From Glycine soja (Eukaryota > Streptophyta > Magnoliopsida > Fabales > Fabaceae): a DNA stretch of 64,000 nucleotides. The notes under the pieces are model-generated. The model saw nothing but the letters and a program-made list of their open reading frames with translations. It was not told the DNA's origin and did not search any database. A program made the translations under genes and the position numbers. The stretch spans positions 7,583,657 through 7,647,656 of the forward strand of contig NC_041020.1 in NCBI RefSeq assembly GCF_004193775.1. The letters are read 5' to 3'. This document shows, in pieces, positions 1 to 9,803 of this stretch (position 1 is its first letter; every line of letters starts with the position of its first letter).

Positions 1-246
1 CTGAAGAAGGATGCACTCCCTCCTCAAGATGAACGTACTCCTTCACCTCCTCCTCAACGTGAAGATTCCGCACTCATGAATGAAGTCCTCTCCGAATTAC
101 GGGGTCTTCGTTCTTATGTTGGTGACCGCTTCGACTCGTTAGATACACGCTTTGCTGGTATGGACATTCGCCTCACACAACTTGAAGAGGATGTCGGATA
201 CATTCGTCAAAGTTTCGATCTTCCACCACCACCTCCGTCTACTTAG
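1..246 (+). CDS. C-terminus of Sirevirus env-like (post-pol) ORF
   Basis: This is an open frame from the left edge to a TAG at 244-246, 81 residues. It begins with proline/charged sequence, then a short heptad-like helix containing LSELRGLRSYVGDRFDSLD, and ends in a polyproline tail. The same layout (LSELRDLHAF, then a C-terminal SFIRRCFD-like segment) closes the decayed ORFs at 9804, 29443 and 53946, which places it as the 3' end of the extra ORF that Sireviruses carry behind pol. Its function is unknown; it is called envelope-like by position. No stop or frameshift is visible in the part present. Confidence 0.7.
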   Translation: MKKDALPPQDERTPSPPPQREDSALMNEVLSELRGLRSYVGDRFDSLDTRFAGMDIRLTQLEEDVGYIRQSFDLPPPPPST

Positions 247-704
247 TTTTTAGTTTTTAATAAGCCGTGTATTTTGGATGTTTAAGTTTCTTAGAGTTTA
301 AATTATTATGTTAAGTACTTTGCTTATTTATCTTGTGGTATTTAAATTTCAGCCTTGTTTTTTTTTCTGCTTTGACATTATGTGGTTGTTGACATTTTGA
401 GTTATTTGGATTCTGGTTTGATTATTTTTTGTTTGTGAGTTTGGATGGTTATGTTTTATACTCTGATATTTATATCTTTCTACTCCATTATTATATCTGT
501 GTTGATTCCCGAGTTCTTTGGCTTTTTGATGTTGCCAAAGGGGGAGAAAATGTTGTAGAAAAAGCTTAAGAAAAAGCTTAACAAACTTAGAAATCAAGTG
601 GTCATAAATTCCGAAATATAGGGGGAGTAAACGCACATTTTATCTATATACAATTGTTTGTTTCTTGCTTGAATCTTGATTTCAGGTACTGTATTGTCAT
701 CATC

Positions 705-718
705 AAAAAGGGGGAGAT
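705..718 (+). promoter_or_regulatory. Polypurine tract priming plus-strand synthesis
   Basis: A purine run, AAAAAGGGGGAGAT, abuts the TG that opens the 3' LTR at 719. Two similar G5 purine runs lie upstream near 540 and 621. In retrotransposons this tract primes plus-strand DNA; the multiple copies fit a Sirevirus. Confidence 0.75.
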
Positions 719-1807
719 TGTAGATGCAAATGCCTTTGGTGTTTTGATGATGATCATGATGATATGATGCAATTGATGCAAATGGGCTTTTCAACATTAA
801 ATTCAAGACAATGCTTCAAGATTACAAGTCACAACATCAAGATGATCACTAGTAAATTAGGAAGGGAATTCTTAATTGAATTAGCAAAAGGTTTGGCCAA
901 GCAATTTTAATTAAAAAGTGTTTTTCAAAGGTTTTACTCTCTGGTAATCAATTACCAGAGGATGTAATTGATTACCAGTGACCAAATATATTTTATAACA
1001 GCTACTAAAATTTGAATTCGAAATTTTAGACTGTGTAATCGATTACACAATTTTGGTAATCGATTACCAGCAGTTAGTAAACGTTTTCATTCAAATTTTA
1101 AAAGCTGTAATCGATTACACAATTACTGTAATCGATTACCAGACAAGATTTTCAGAAAAATAATTCTAAGAGTCACAACTTTTCAAAGGCTTTATTCATG
1201 ACCACCGATGGTCTATATATATGTGACTTAAACACGAATTTGCTCAGAGTTTTTCAGAACAACAAGTGTTTATCCTCTCAAAGAGCAAAATCATTTTATC
1301 CTCTTAAGAATTCCTTGGCCAATTCAAATGCAATTCATTAAGGAATTATTTGAGTGCTCAATCTGTAAAATCCATCTCTTTCTAGAGAGATTCATTCTTC
1401 TTCTTCTTCTCATTTTCTAAGGGATTAAGAGACTGTTAGTCTCTTGTTGTAAAGGAATTCTAAACACAAAGGAAGGATTGTCCTTGTGTGTTTAGAACTT
1501 GTAAAAGGAATTTACAAGATAGTGGAACTCTCAAGCGGGTTGCTTGGGGACTGGACGTAGGCACAAGGGTGTGGCCGAACCAGTATAAATCTGAGTTTGC
1601 ACTTTCTCTTCCCTTAATCTCCTTTATTTATTATTGCTTTACATTCATATTCAAATTGTTTTATTTGAATCAATATTTAAGAAGATTGTCATTAAGGGAA
1701 TTCATAACTTGAATAAAAGTGAAATAGAATTTTTAATTGGGGAAGTAGTTTGGAATATCTTAATTCAACCCCCCCTTCTTAAGATATCTGAGGCCACTTG
1801 TCTAACA
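719..1807 (+). repeat. 3' LTR of the edge Sirevirus (1089 bp)
   Basis: It starts TGTAGATGCA directly after the polypurine tract and ends TCTAACA; TGT...ACA ends are normal for LTRs. The U3 part holds a series of palindromes around GTAATCGATTAC (939-960, 1032-1049, 1054-1069, and about 1107-1142), then a TATA-like CTATATATATG near 1212. The sequence after 1807 continues the interrupted target repeat, which confirms the right end. Confidence 0.85.
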
Positions 1808-2322
1808 GAGTGTGTGCGTTAAAATGTTTTCTAGGTTGGACTTAATCAGGAGGGAGGCCTTCATGTACTCTCCGGAGTCTAGGCCTTGGGGATAAATATA
1901 CTCGGTTTGAGTGTTCCTCTAAGCCTATGTTAATCCCATATGGTTGGAGCATTATTGCAAAAATGTGTGACCATAACTGGTATGCCTATTATTTCACTTA
2001 GTAAGGAGTGACCTGACTTACCCATTGTGTGACAAGTCTTATCATGTACTCCTAAGTGTCCGACGAGGTTTTTCACTGAAAATGGTACCATATTGCATGT
2101 AGACTTGAGTCTAATATATCAGTTGCATAATGCTTGTGTTTGGTTTTTCATTGAGTTGCAAATTGAGACTTGGTGTTGTTTCTGAAGTGTGTGGTCTTGA
2201 ATGAGTGTGAACGTTTGTGTATGATTTTTGTAAAGTGATGATGATGCATGTATTGAGTTGAATGCTCTTAGTTCTTAATTCATAGGAATGTGATAACTCA
2301 TTCACGGTGTGTATTTTTGTTT
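1808..2322. repeat. 3' piece of a long chromovirus-like LTR
   Basis: The stretch with GGTTGGACTTAATCAGGAGG, CCATATGGTTGGAGCATT and GTGATAACTCATTC matches, at lower identity, the region about 19390-19940 of the intact solo LTR at 17261. Copies recur at 16125, within 7340-8844, 44855, 51577 and 60775. The final part of the LTR is missing: after about 2322 the sequence changes to an unrelated segment shared by the other modules. Confidence 0.6.
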
Positions 2323-3306
2323 GGCGTTTTATATGGATATTTATTGTACTTTATTCGAACCCAGGGACGATTGGACTTAGTTTTTCAAGTAAATACTTAC
2401 TACTAGAGGTGTGTATTCTTGAATAAAGTTAAATTTCCTTTCCAAAACAACTTTATGTTACTGTGTTATCTTTTTTTATAATCAGTGCAATTGACTTAGG
2501 AAAAATGTTCTCTAGTAAGATGATCATCGCTAATGGCGGGTAGTAAAGTTGAGCAAAAATGTGACAGCGGGTAGTAAAATAAAGATGTGACTTATTTTAC
2601 CGGTAGTAAAATTTATTCAAGCCATTTTATTTAGTTTGTTGCTAAATTTCATGTTTTGTTGCTCTATCTTTTCAAACCACAAGTTTAGCCTCACTATTTT
2701 TTAATTCAGTCATCCATCTCCCACTTAAAAAAAAATCATGATTTTAGCTTCCTGATTTTTTAATTGAGAAATTTCGTCTTTCACTTTTAAAAAATTCATA
2801 ACTTTAATTCTTATGACCAAATTCAATCGCTGAATGACACACGAACTAAATAATTACAAAAAATCTACAACATGTGTCAACAAAATGTACATAGTTAACT
2901 TTAGATATTGGTTATGTGAATTAAAATCGCAGATTGTTTAAAAGTGAAACGAAATGTCTCATTTTAAAAATTAGAGGACTAAAATCATGATAAAGAGATA
3001 CAAATTACATTTTAGCCTACATTTTATGTTTCCAACATAATATTTTCCATAAAAAATAAGATTCTACTGCAAGAGAAAATTATGAGGATTTAAAGGAGAT
3101 GAGAACACAAAGTATGAGCCAGGAAAAGATAATGCAGCCAAAATCAAAGCAAACACACAATTAGCAATAGCCAATAGAACCATCCCGCAAAGTAAGGAAC
3201 AACCCAAAATATCCACACAATCTGTCATGTGCATACCATAAATGGTAAGATTCTGAAAACACTTACATAATTTAACATAAACTCATATAAGCAAACGTAC
3301 GGTACC
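2323..3306. other. AT-rich spacer downstream of the first F-box gene
   Basis: No gene is visible. It matches 46534-47854 and 62431-63751 except for one deletion: about 340 bp present at about 46726-47068 is absent here, with the join at about 2522. The 3' UTR of the F-box gene probably lies in the last few hundred bases. Confidence 0.5.
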
Positions 3307-4464
3307 TTAATTTCCATATGGCAAAACCAAGCTTTGAATATAATCATGGGAGGACATTGGCACTTGGTTGTTGAAATCTTGAGTATAGACTATTCTATTA
3401 TCTTTCTTATTATAGAGAATAAATTTTGAAGATATATAATTTGCCAGCAACAGGACATCACCATTTTCAGAGATGCACAGAGGCTTCAGTATTACACAGG
3501 GCAGAGGGGCTTGAAGAAGCTCAAGAGTTACATTCAACAATTGAGTCCAAGAATTTTCAACTCCAAATTCCCTCATTAGCCAAACAACAAAATGGGTTCT
3601 CTGGTGAACATGAGAAAGACACAAGCAGCCCTTCAATACCCCAAGTTCAGGGCCACGGGGAACTTGAGAAAGACCATTCGGCATCAGCAAATATTTGAAT
3701 GTCTCCTTGTTTAGATCATATGAAAAAATTACTGATTGATCGACGGTGACAGTTTCCCATTCATAATCAAAACCCAACTTGCGAATTGCGAACCAGTTAA
3801 CAGTACCACTCACAGGTTGTCCACATTTTTCTCCCAAAATGGGGAATGCCGGACAAGTTAAAACCTTTCTCCAATGAGTGTCACCTAAGCGGTGAACTCT
3901 CAGCTCCCAATTTTGTGACTTAATATTTGAAAGGACTAACACCACCTTGTAAGTGTCACTCCGATCATCATAACCAAACCCACACTTCACTTGATACCAC
4001 CAAAGTTTATAATTGCATGAGCGAAGACATAAGTGTGGTGAATCTTCAGACATGATCCTTGTGGCCAGGTTACAAAACCAGACCCGGTATTCACTGAATT
4101 CACCTCTAGCAACCAAATTAATCAACCAAACCAACCCATTGTAGGAACCTATGAATAAGTATCTGTTGTCTAGCTGGTGGCAACCATTGTCAACAGTGGA
4201 TGATGGGTTCTCAAGTAAACTACATATAGAGCATGGGGCGATGCCTGGGAGATCCCTCATATCTTCAAACACAGTATTAATTTGACACCTTAATAGGACG
4301 TGGGTGTTTCTAGATGACCTTTGAAGGTTTAATTTGACAAAGTGTGCTTGGAAGATGAGGGAATTCCAAGTCCTAGAAACGCACCTGAAACGCATAAGAG
4401 ATTTGACCGGAAGCCATGACAAAATTTCTTCTATGAGGTCCTGAGGGAGCTGGGCCATTGCCAT
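3307..4464 (-). CDS. F-box protein with F-box-associated domain, copy 1
   Basis: A single-exon gene of 385 residues, the usual size for plant F-box/FBA (F_box_assoc_1) proteins. The first ATG is at 4464; the frame is open a few codons further but without an ATG. The F-box spans about residues 5-45 (LPQDLIEEIL...LPVKSLMRFRCVSRTWNSLI) and should bind SKP1 in an SCF ubiquitin ligase. FBA signatures follow: GSYNGLVWL (106-114), GFGYDD (162-167), a GTVNW turn (about 220), DLNKETF (about 250) and SWTQLL (about 305). The C-terminal FBA region would recognise the substrate, which is unknown. It differs from copy 2 at ten residues, including two changes in the conserved GSCNGLVCL motif (C108Y, C113W). 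No promoter element is assigned. Confidence 0.85.
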   Translation of the reverse strand: MAMAQLPQDLIEEILSWLPVKSLMRFRCVSRTWNSLIFQAHFVKLNLQRSSRNTHVLLRCQINTVFEDMRDLPGIAPCSICSLLENPSSTVDNGCHQLDNRYLFIGSYNGLVWLINLVARGEFSEYRVWFCNLATRIMSEDSPHLCLRSCNYKLWWYQVKCGFGYDDRSDTYKVVLVLSNIKSQNWELRVHRLGDTHWRKVLTCPAFPILGEKCGQPVSGTVNWFAIRKLGFDYEWETVTVDQSVIFSYDLNKETFKYLLMPNGLSQVPRGPELGVLKGCLCLSHVHQRTHFVVWLMREFGVENSWTQLLNVTLELLQAPLPCVILKPLCISENGDVLLLANYISSKFILYNKKDNRIVYTQDFNNQVPMSSHDYIQSLVLPYGN

Positions 4465-5984
4465 CTTAGTTGGGTCACCCAATGTTGTTATTTCAAAACC
4501 CTAGCCAGCAAGAAGAACAATACACATACTTTTCAACAAGGACAGGTGAGGATTTTGGACAAGCATGGATAACAAAAAAATTAAACCCAAACCTAGAACA
4601 CTAGAATGCAAAAAGGAAAATTAACAATAAGAAGCAAAAAAACATAAATGAACTCACGGGATCAAGATTGACGGAATGAAACCTGATGTTAGTAATGGTG
4701 TGATTTCGAGAGTTTGGAGTTCAATGAAGGTTAGACTTTTCTCAAACAAAAATTCTAAGGAAAAAGCACTTTGATCGCTATATCTAGAGAAGCCAAACAC
4801 TGTTTTGACGATGTCGATGTCAATGACGGGAAGGAAATCTGGTTCAGAGAGATTTGGGTTTTGGGAAAGAAAAAGAATAATAGAGGAGCGTAGTATTTTA
4901 ATTACTAACATTAGCATTCATTTGACTGCACTAAGCATTCTAACGTTAGCATTGTCGTGGCAAAGGCTACGGTGGGAAACCATAACAAGTCTCCCATCGT
5001 GGAAAATTTAATATGAACCCTAGATTTTCTCAATTTTAAATTGATGGTTCAAAATTTTTTACTTTTTTTCTAATTTATTTCATTCCTTTCTCAATATACC
5101 ATTCCTTCTTTTTTCTCCTCTAAAGAAGCAACAAGAAGAGCTGGCAATGAATCCAAAAACAAAATTGATCAAACCTCTAAAAAATATGGTCTAATCAAAA
5201 TTACTTGCAAGCTAAAATAAACAAAAAAATCATCAGATTTCAAACTCCAAAATGCAAATAGAACAAAAAAATTTGATTAATGAAACAAAATCATTATTGA
5301 ATCGAGAACTAATACAATTTGTGAAATAGGGGGGAAATGAAAAAGAAAGAAGGTAAAAATGAAGAAAAAATCCTTGGCATTCATTTAAAAGCGACTGTAT
5401 CTAAAGGTGAAAAATTGGTTTCCAACAATGGTAGACTTGCCATGGTCTCTTATCATTGCCTTCACCTTTACATTACTAGCATTAGCATTCACTGCAAGGA
5501 CAGGAAACAAATTACAACTATATTCTTTCAAACAAGAAGTACATACAATGAAATTCATATATTACCTCTGATGTTGGTGGAACTTATCATTGGAAAGAAA
5601 CATCGGTAGGTGCGTTGACTATAATAAATTGAATTTCAGCCACATTATCTACAATCGGCCGTCAAGGTAACTTACATGAAAAAGAATATAATGAAGTTAA
5701 ATAAAGGATTTAATAGAAGAATTTTGAAAATTTTAGGGACCAAATACAATGAATTTAGTTTTGAAGGACTAAATCCAATAGACAAAAGACAATGTTTGGA
5801 GGACTGAAATCATATTTAACCTTGTAATTATTAAGATTAAAATTAATAAACCTTTGAGATTAAAATATTAAAAATTCAAATTAAATTTTAATATATCATC
5901 AAATCTAAAAAAAAATTAACAAAAACATAAACAAATCTATAAAGGTCTTAATTATCATTTCCTAAAATATCTCAATTAACCCAT
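4465..5984. other. F-box upstream region and dispersed repeat module
   Basis: About 4465-5110 is the 5' flank of the F-box gene and is also present at 49013-49650. From about 5200 to 5830 lies a block found five times (about 14120, 16890, 49740, 58110 and here), recognised by GGAAATGAAAAAGAAAG, GATGTTGGTGGAACTTATC and GGACTAAATCCAATAGAC. Short frames in it are not conserved as proteins between copies. It is probably an old unclassified transposon remnant. Confidence 0.45.
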
Positions 5985-6340
5985 TACCATCATGAATGTC
6001 ATTGTCACCACCATAACCACTGTTGTAGTCACCACTATAATAATCGCCCCCATCATTTCAATCATCAATCGTCACCACCACCATTGTCTACCGCCATCAC
6101 CTTCGTCACCGTTGCTGCCACCACCACGACTACCAATGCAACCCCACCATGTTGTCGTTGCCACCACCATTGTCATCAATTGTCACTACCATTGCTGCCA
6201 TGATCGTTGTCGTCGTCACTACCGCCATCATCGATGATGACGATGATCATGGCGGTGGAGGTGGTCAATATAGCAACGATCATACCAGCAAAGGTGGTGA
6301 CAATCATGGTGATGGTGATGGTGATGGGTTAACGCTAATT
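5985..6340. repeat. CAT/CCA-rich low-complexity block
   Basis: An irregular array of CAT, CCA and CAC triplets changes near 6230 to GAT, GGT and ATG triplets, so the two halves are partly complementary. Related blocks occur at about 28530-28850, 43680-44015, 50450-50600 and 59820-60155. Encoded His- or Thr-rich frames are repeat artefacts. Confidence 0.65.
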
Positions 6341-6437
6341 TAAATATTTTAGGACATGATTTGTTTGACGAATGGTTTAGAGATTTAATGGTTGTATTAT
6401 TTTTAATTTTGATTTTTAAATTTTTTAATCTCAACCA

Positions 6438-6439
<2 letters not shown>

Positions 6440-6502
<63 letters not shown>
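6440..6502. repeat. (TA)n microsatellite, about 31 units
   Basis: An uninterrupted TA run. The paralogous position at about 50708 has only about 8 units, so the locus has changed length since duplication. Confidence 0.9.
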
Positions 6503-6506
<4 letters not shown>

Positions 6507-6512
6507 ATTAAC

Positions 6513-6590
6513 TTGGTTTAGTGGTTCTACTTGTTACAAATAGCTATAGGGACCAGGGTTAGAATCAACCCTTGCAAGAAGTAAGGAAAG
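6513..6590 (+). repeat. tRNA-like SINE head
   Basis: TTGGTTTAGTGGTTCTACTT resembles a pol III A box (TGGYNNAGTGG), and GGGTTAGAATCAACC about 45 bases later resembles a B box (GGTTCRANNCC). This layout is typical of tRNA-derived plant SINEs. A cloverleaf is not evident, so it is not a tRNA gene. A copy lies at 50742-50820. Further ends and a poly(A) were not resolved. Confidence 0.4.
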
Positions 6591-7263
6591 GGAGATAAGT
6601 CATGCAGTTAACCTAGTCTGACCATATGTGTCCCAATTTGGCCCGATCAATCAATGGTAAAACCAGTAACCTAGTTCGGTTGAAGTAGTAAGCTAATTTA
6701 GTGAACCTAATTAAACCGATATTAATTATTTTAAAAAATGAAAAATTTAATGAAAATACAAAAAGAAAATATGATGCACTCAAAAGTTCAATAAAAAATC
6801 TAAAATTTGTTTAGTGGTTTAAATTACAACCAAATTATCATAATTAATTACTAAACTTATGACAATTAATATATTTTTTATATCTTATGTTACTTATACT
6901 GATTTGTGTGGTTCAACTACTAATTCATTATGTCGACTAGTGACCCATAAATCCAGGACCTCAACCCTATCAACGATTGATCTGTTTTTAAAACTTGGTT
7001 TGTACACTAATGTTGTATTTGGACTTTGGATGGAGAATTTTAACATTCAAAGCAATTAAAATGCATGATATTTGAATTACTTACAATTGAATTTCTTTCA
7101 TTTTTAAATATTTTGTTCCAACAAAGTAATTTAAATTTCCTGTATTTCCATTTCCTTGTTTAAATAGAGTAGTTCAATTTCCATCAAACGAAAATTTTCA
7201 CTTTCAAATATTTATTTAATTAAATGTTAAAATCTAATTTTAACTTCACCAAAAATAAAAACA
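6591..7263. other. AT-rich spacer
   Basis: It contains copies of a dispersed CCAGTAACCTAGTTCGGTTG-type repeat and otherwise nothing recognisable. It is duplicated at 50820-51504. Confidence 0.4.
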
Positions 7264-7339
7264 ACGACAAAATGTCCACTATGAGGTCTTGAGGGAGTTG
7301 GGTCATTGCCATCTTAGTTAGCTCACTCAATGTTGTTAT
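7264..7339 (-). pseudogene. 5' remnant of the F-box gene, cut by an LTR
   Basis: On the minus strand, ATG at 7312 opens MAMTQLPQDLIVDILSL, close to the first 17 residues of the intact F-box genes, and the 5' leader upstream of that ATG also matches. Homology stops on the coding side near 7264, where AT-rich sequence follows. On the upstream side it stops exactly at 7340, where an LTR beginning TGCCACACC is inserted. The remnant shows the F-box gene family was here before the LTR. A second copy lies at 51505-51576. Confidence 0.7.
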
Positions 7340-8232
7340 TGCCACACCTCATTTTTTGTAAAATTAATCAAAAGGGTTTTTTTTAATTACAATTGTGTTT
7401 TTATTTAAATTAGAGGTTCGAATGAATAATAAATGAGTTTTTAGAATAGTGAGTTTCAGAAAATAAGAGAGGGGTTTATTTATCTATTTATTATTTATTT
7501 AATAGAGAGAAAAGAGTGTTTTTACAATTAATAAAATAAACAAGAAAAATAGGAATAAGAATTAAGTCATTAGATTTCTCACTATATAAAGATGCTTTTA
7601 TCCCTGAGAGCAGTTTTGCTAAACATTTTCTACGTTCTCTGCTTATTTTCTCTTATGCTTCAAACAAAATCCTAACAAAGCAACCAGAGGGGGAATCCTA
7701 GAGGGCACTGAAAACACCACCATTGCTAATGGAATACACTTGAATGACTACCTTGAGGTAAGGGATGAGTTACTCAAACTTGGAGATTAGAATGAACATG
7801 TGTAGGGATCCCTAGAGGATCAATTTTCGGTTGTTTTATGAAATTCAATCATGTTCTTATGCTTTTAATCGCGAATTAACTATGTTTGACAGACCAATTA
7901 ATGTCCCAATGCAAAATTATTGTGAAATTGATGTGTTCTTGTGTTGAGTTTGAACACTAGAAATTAGGATTTTTATCTAATTAGCGTGAATTGATGAAAT
8001 TAAATAAGGAGGGACTTACGCTAAGAGGGGGTGAGACATTCTTTTTCTTGCATGATAATTTCTGTTTTTCATTGTTAATTTAGACGTTTGATTGTTAGTT
8101 TGTGTTGGTCCCGTTTTGATGGTATTTAGGGATTTAAACAAATTGTTTTAACTACACATTTTAATTACTGTGACAATCCGTGCTTCTAAGAATTTCACAA
8201 AGTGCAATGACGTTGAGTTATGAAATTTTGAG

Positions 8233-8268
<36 letters not shown>

Positions 8269-8844
8269 CGAATTGAATTTGGTGTTGTAGACATTATACA
8301 ATTGTGTTCCCTTTGACTTATGAACTCCTTGTGCCTTGCCTTTCATCCCATTGGCTTTTACTTATGTAGTTGATTTGTTACCAAACTCTATATCTTGACC
8401 CCTTCACGTTAATCATATAGATAGATAAAGGAATATAACCATTGCTTTAATTATATAATAGGAAATCAAAATTCCACAAGTTTTGTTTTTTTAAGTATCT
8501 AGCTTGTTTAGTTTATTGAATGTTCTTGTCATAGAGAATAGTTAGTTTCAAAACTTTAATCATTGTGAGGGAAGACGAGTTAAAATTATTTTGAGAATAA
8601 TCGAGGAGTCGTGTGTTTTGTATAGTTCATAGATAGAGTCTACGTTTTAAAATATTTTTTCGGTTGGACTTAAATCAGGAGGAAGGCACTTATGTACTTT
8701 TTAGACTCTAGGCCTTGGGGATAAATAAACTCTGTTTGAGTGTTCCTCTAAGCCTATGTTAATCCCATATGATTGGAACATTCTTGCAAAAAAGTATGAT
8801 CTTAACTGGTCTGTCTATGATTTCCTTTAGTAAAGACACATATA
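7340..8844. repeat. 5' part of a long chromovirus-like LTR
   Basis: It begins TGCCACACCTCATTTTTTG inside the F-box remnant, comparable to TGTAACATCCCAATTTTCG at the start of the solo LTR at 17261. It keeps a TATA-like ACTATATAAAG (about 7581), the GTAAGGGATGAGTTACTC and GTGTAGGGATCC segments, a (TA)n run near 8238-8267, and the GGTTGGACTTAAATCAGGAG segment. It is cut at 8845 by the minus-strand copia element. It is duplicated at 51577-53127. Confidence 0.6.
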
Positions 8845-9330
8845 TGTAGGCCCTGTTTTGTCTCTTCAAAACAACTTGAAGAAATGTGTCTTTTCAAAAA
8901 TACTTTCTGAAACTTCTCTATTGGTAATCAATTACACAATTATATTTTTGAAGAGTCTCATGTCTTTTCAAAGCTTTTCTGAAATCTCTTTGCTGGTAAC
9001 CGATTATAGAATCTTGGTAATCAATTACACAGTTTAAAACTCAAACTAAAAATTTCAAACATTCAAAAAGTCATGTGCATTCTGTCTCTGGTAATCGACT
9101 ATAGAAGATTACCAATTCAAAAATATTTTATTTCGAACTGATCAATCTTTCATAAAAATATTTTAAAACAAACTTTGAGGCCAAAAACTTATAGCAATCA
9201 ATATGAGATTCTTTTAAAAATTTTACTAAGGCCTTATCTTTTATTGATCTTGTTTGTTTGACCTTGAATCAATCTGAGCTCATCAAGTGAATACTTTGAC
9301 ATCATCAAAACTTGTATATATACTTTCACA
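8845..9330 (-). repeat. 3' LTR of copia fragment copy 1
   Basis: On the minus strand it opens TGTGAAAGTATATATACA right after a G5 polypurine tract and ends at about 8845 in GGGCCTACA. It carries diverged GGTAATCAATTACAC palindromes like those of the other Sirevirus LTR. The paralogous LTR at 53128-53527 lacks about 90 bp from its middle. Confidence 0.65.
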
Positions 9331-9803
9331 TTCTCCCCCTTTTTGATGATGACAATCATATGTAGGGGAGGAGTAAAAAAAGAGTATCCATTAATTTGTG
9401 TCGTTCACTCCCCCTTAATTTTCAGTGATTGCTTATTTGAAAAAGTTAAAGATTGGATATATAAAAAATATGTTCAGAATATATTTCCAAATAATTCCAA
9501 CAAAAAATCCCCTTACCTCTTATCCATCTCTCCCCCTTTAGCACCATCAAAAACAGAGTATAAGCAGAACAATACCATACTAAATAATACCGTCCATAAC
9601 AAATACTATGGTAGTACCATACCATTCAGAGAATCGTTCAAACAGAATAATAGTAATTTGAAGGCAACGTAACATAAATTGAAAAGTACCAAGGTCTAAA
9701 CAAATAACCAAAGCCAAGAAGTCTGAAATGCTAAGGAACATAGTAACCTAATTAAAGAGAAACAAGTCATAGAGTTCTACAGTTTATGATAATTAATGAA
9801 AAT

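Larger units (their letters stand above)
1..1807 (+). mobile_element. Sirevirus-type copia retrotransposon, 3' portion
   Basis: The left window edge cuts this element; only the end of the ORF behind pol, the 3' untranslated region and the 3' LTR are present. Three polypurine stretches (about 537-550, 619-628, 705-718) precede the LTR, and multiple polypurine tracts are a known Sirevirus hallmark. The right junction is exact: base 1808 onward matches 46010 onward, an uninterrupted copy of the same target, so the element inserted into an older LTR fragment. The 5' half and left target duplication lie outside the window. The LTR sequence differs from that of the minus-strand copia fragments at 8845, 29245 and 53128, so this is a separate subfamily. 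Confidence 0.85.

Noticed and set aside
3426..3698. Plus-strand frame over the F-box gene, also at 47989
   Set aside because: Antisense shadow of the F-box coding sequence.
4465..4482. Six extra codons upstream of the F-box ATG
   Set aside because: They start at TTG, which is not expected as a start in a plant gene; the ATG at 4464 (49012 in copy 2) is the sound choice.
5337..5609. A 90-codon frame beginning MKKKEGKNEEK, repeated at 17028 and 49899
   Set aside because: The frame changes length and breaks between copies, and it lies in a dispersed non-coding repeat.
5992..6343. His/Ile/Thr-rich frames in the CAT/CCA block as a metal-binding protein
   Set aside because: Low-complexity triplets give similar frames in several phases and on both strands; lengths are not kept between modules.
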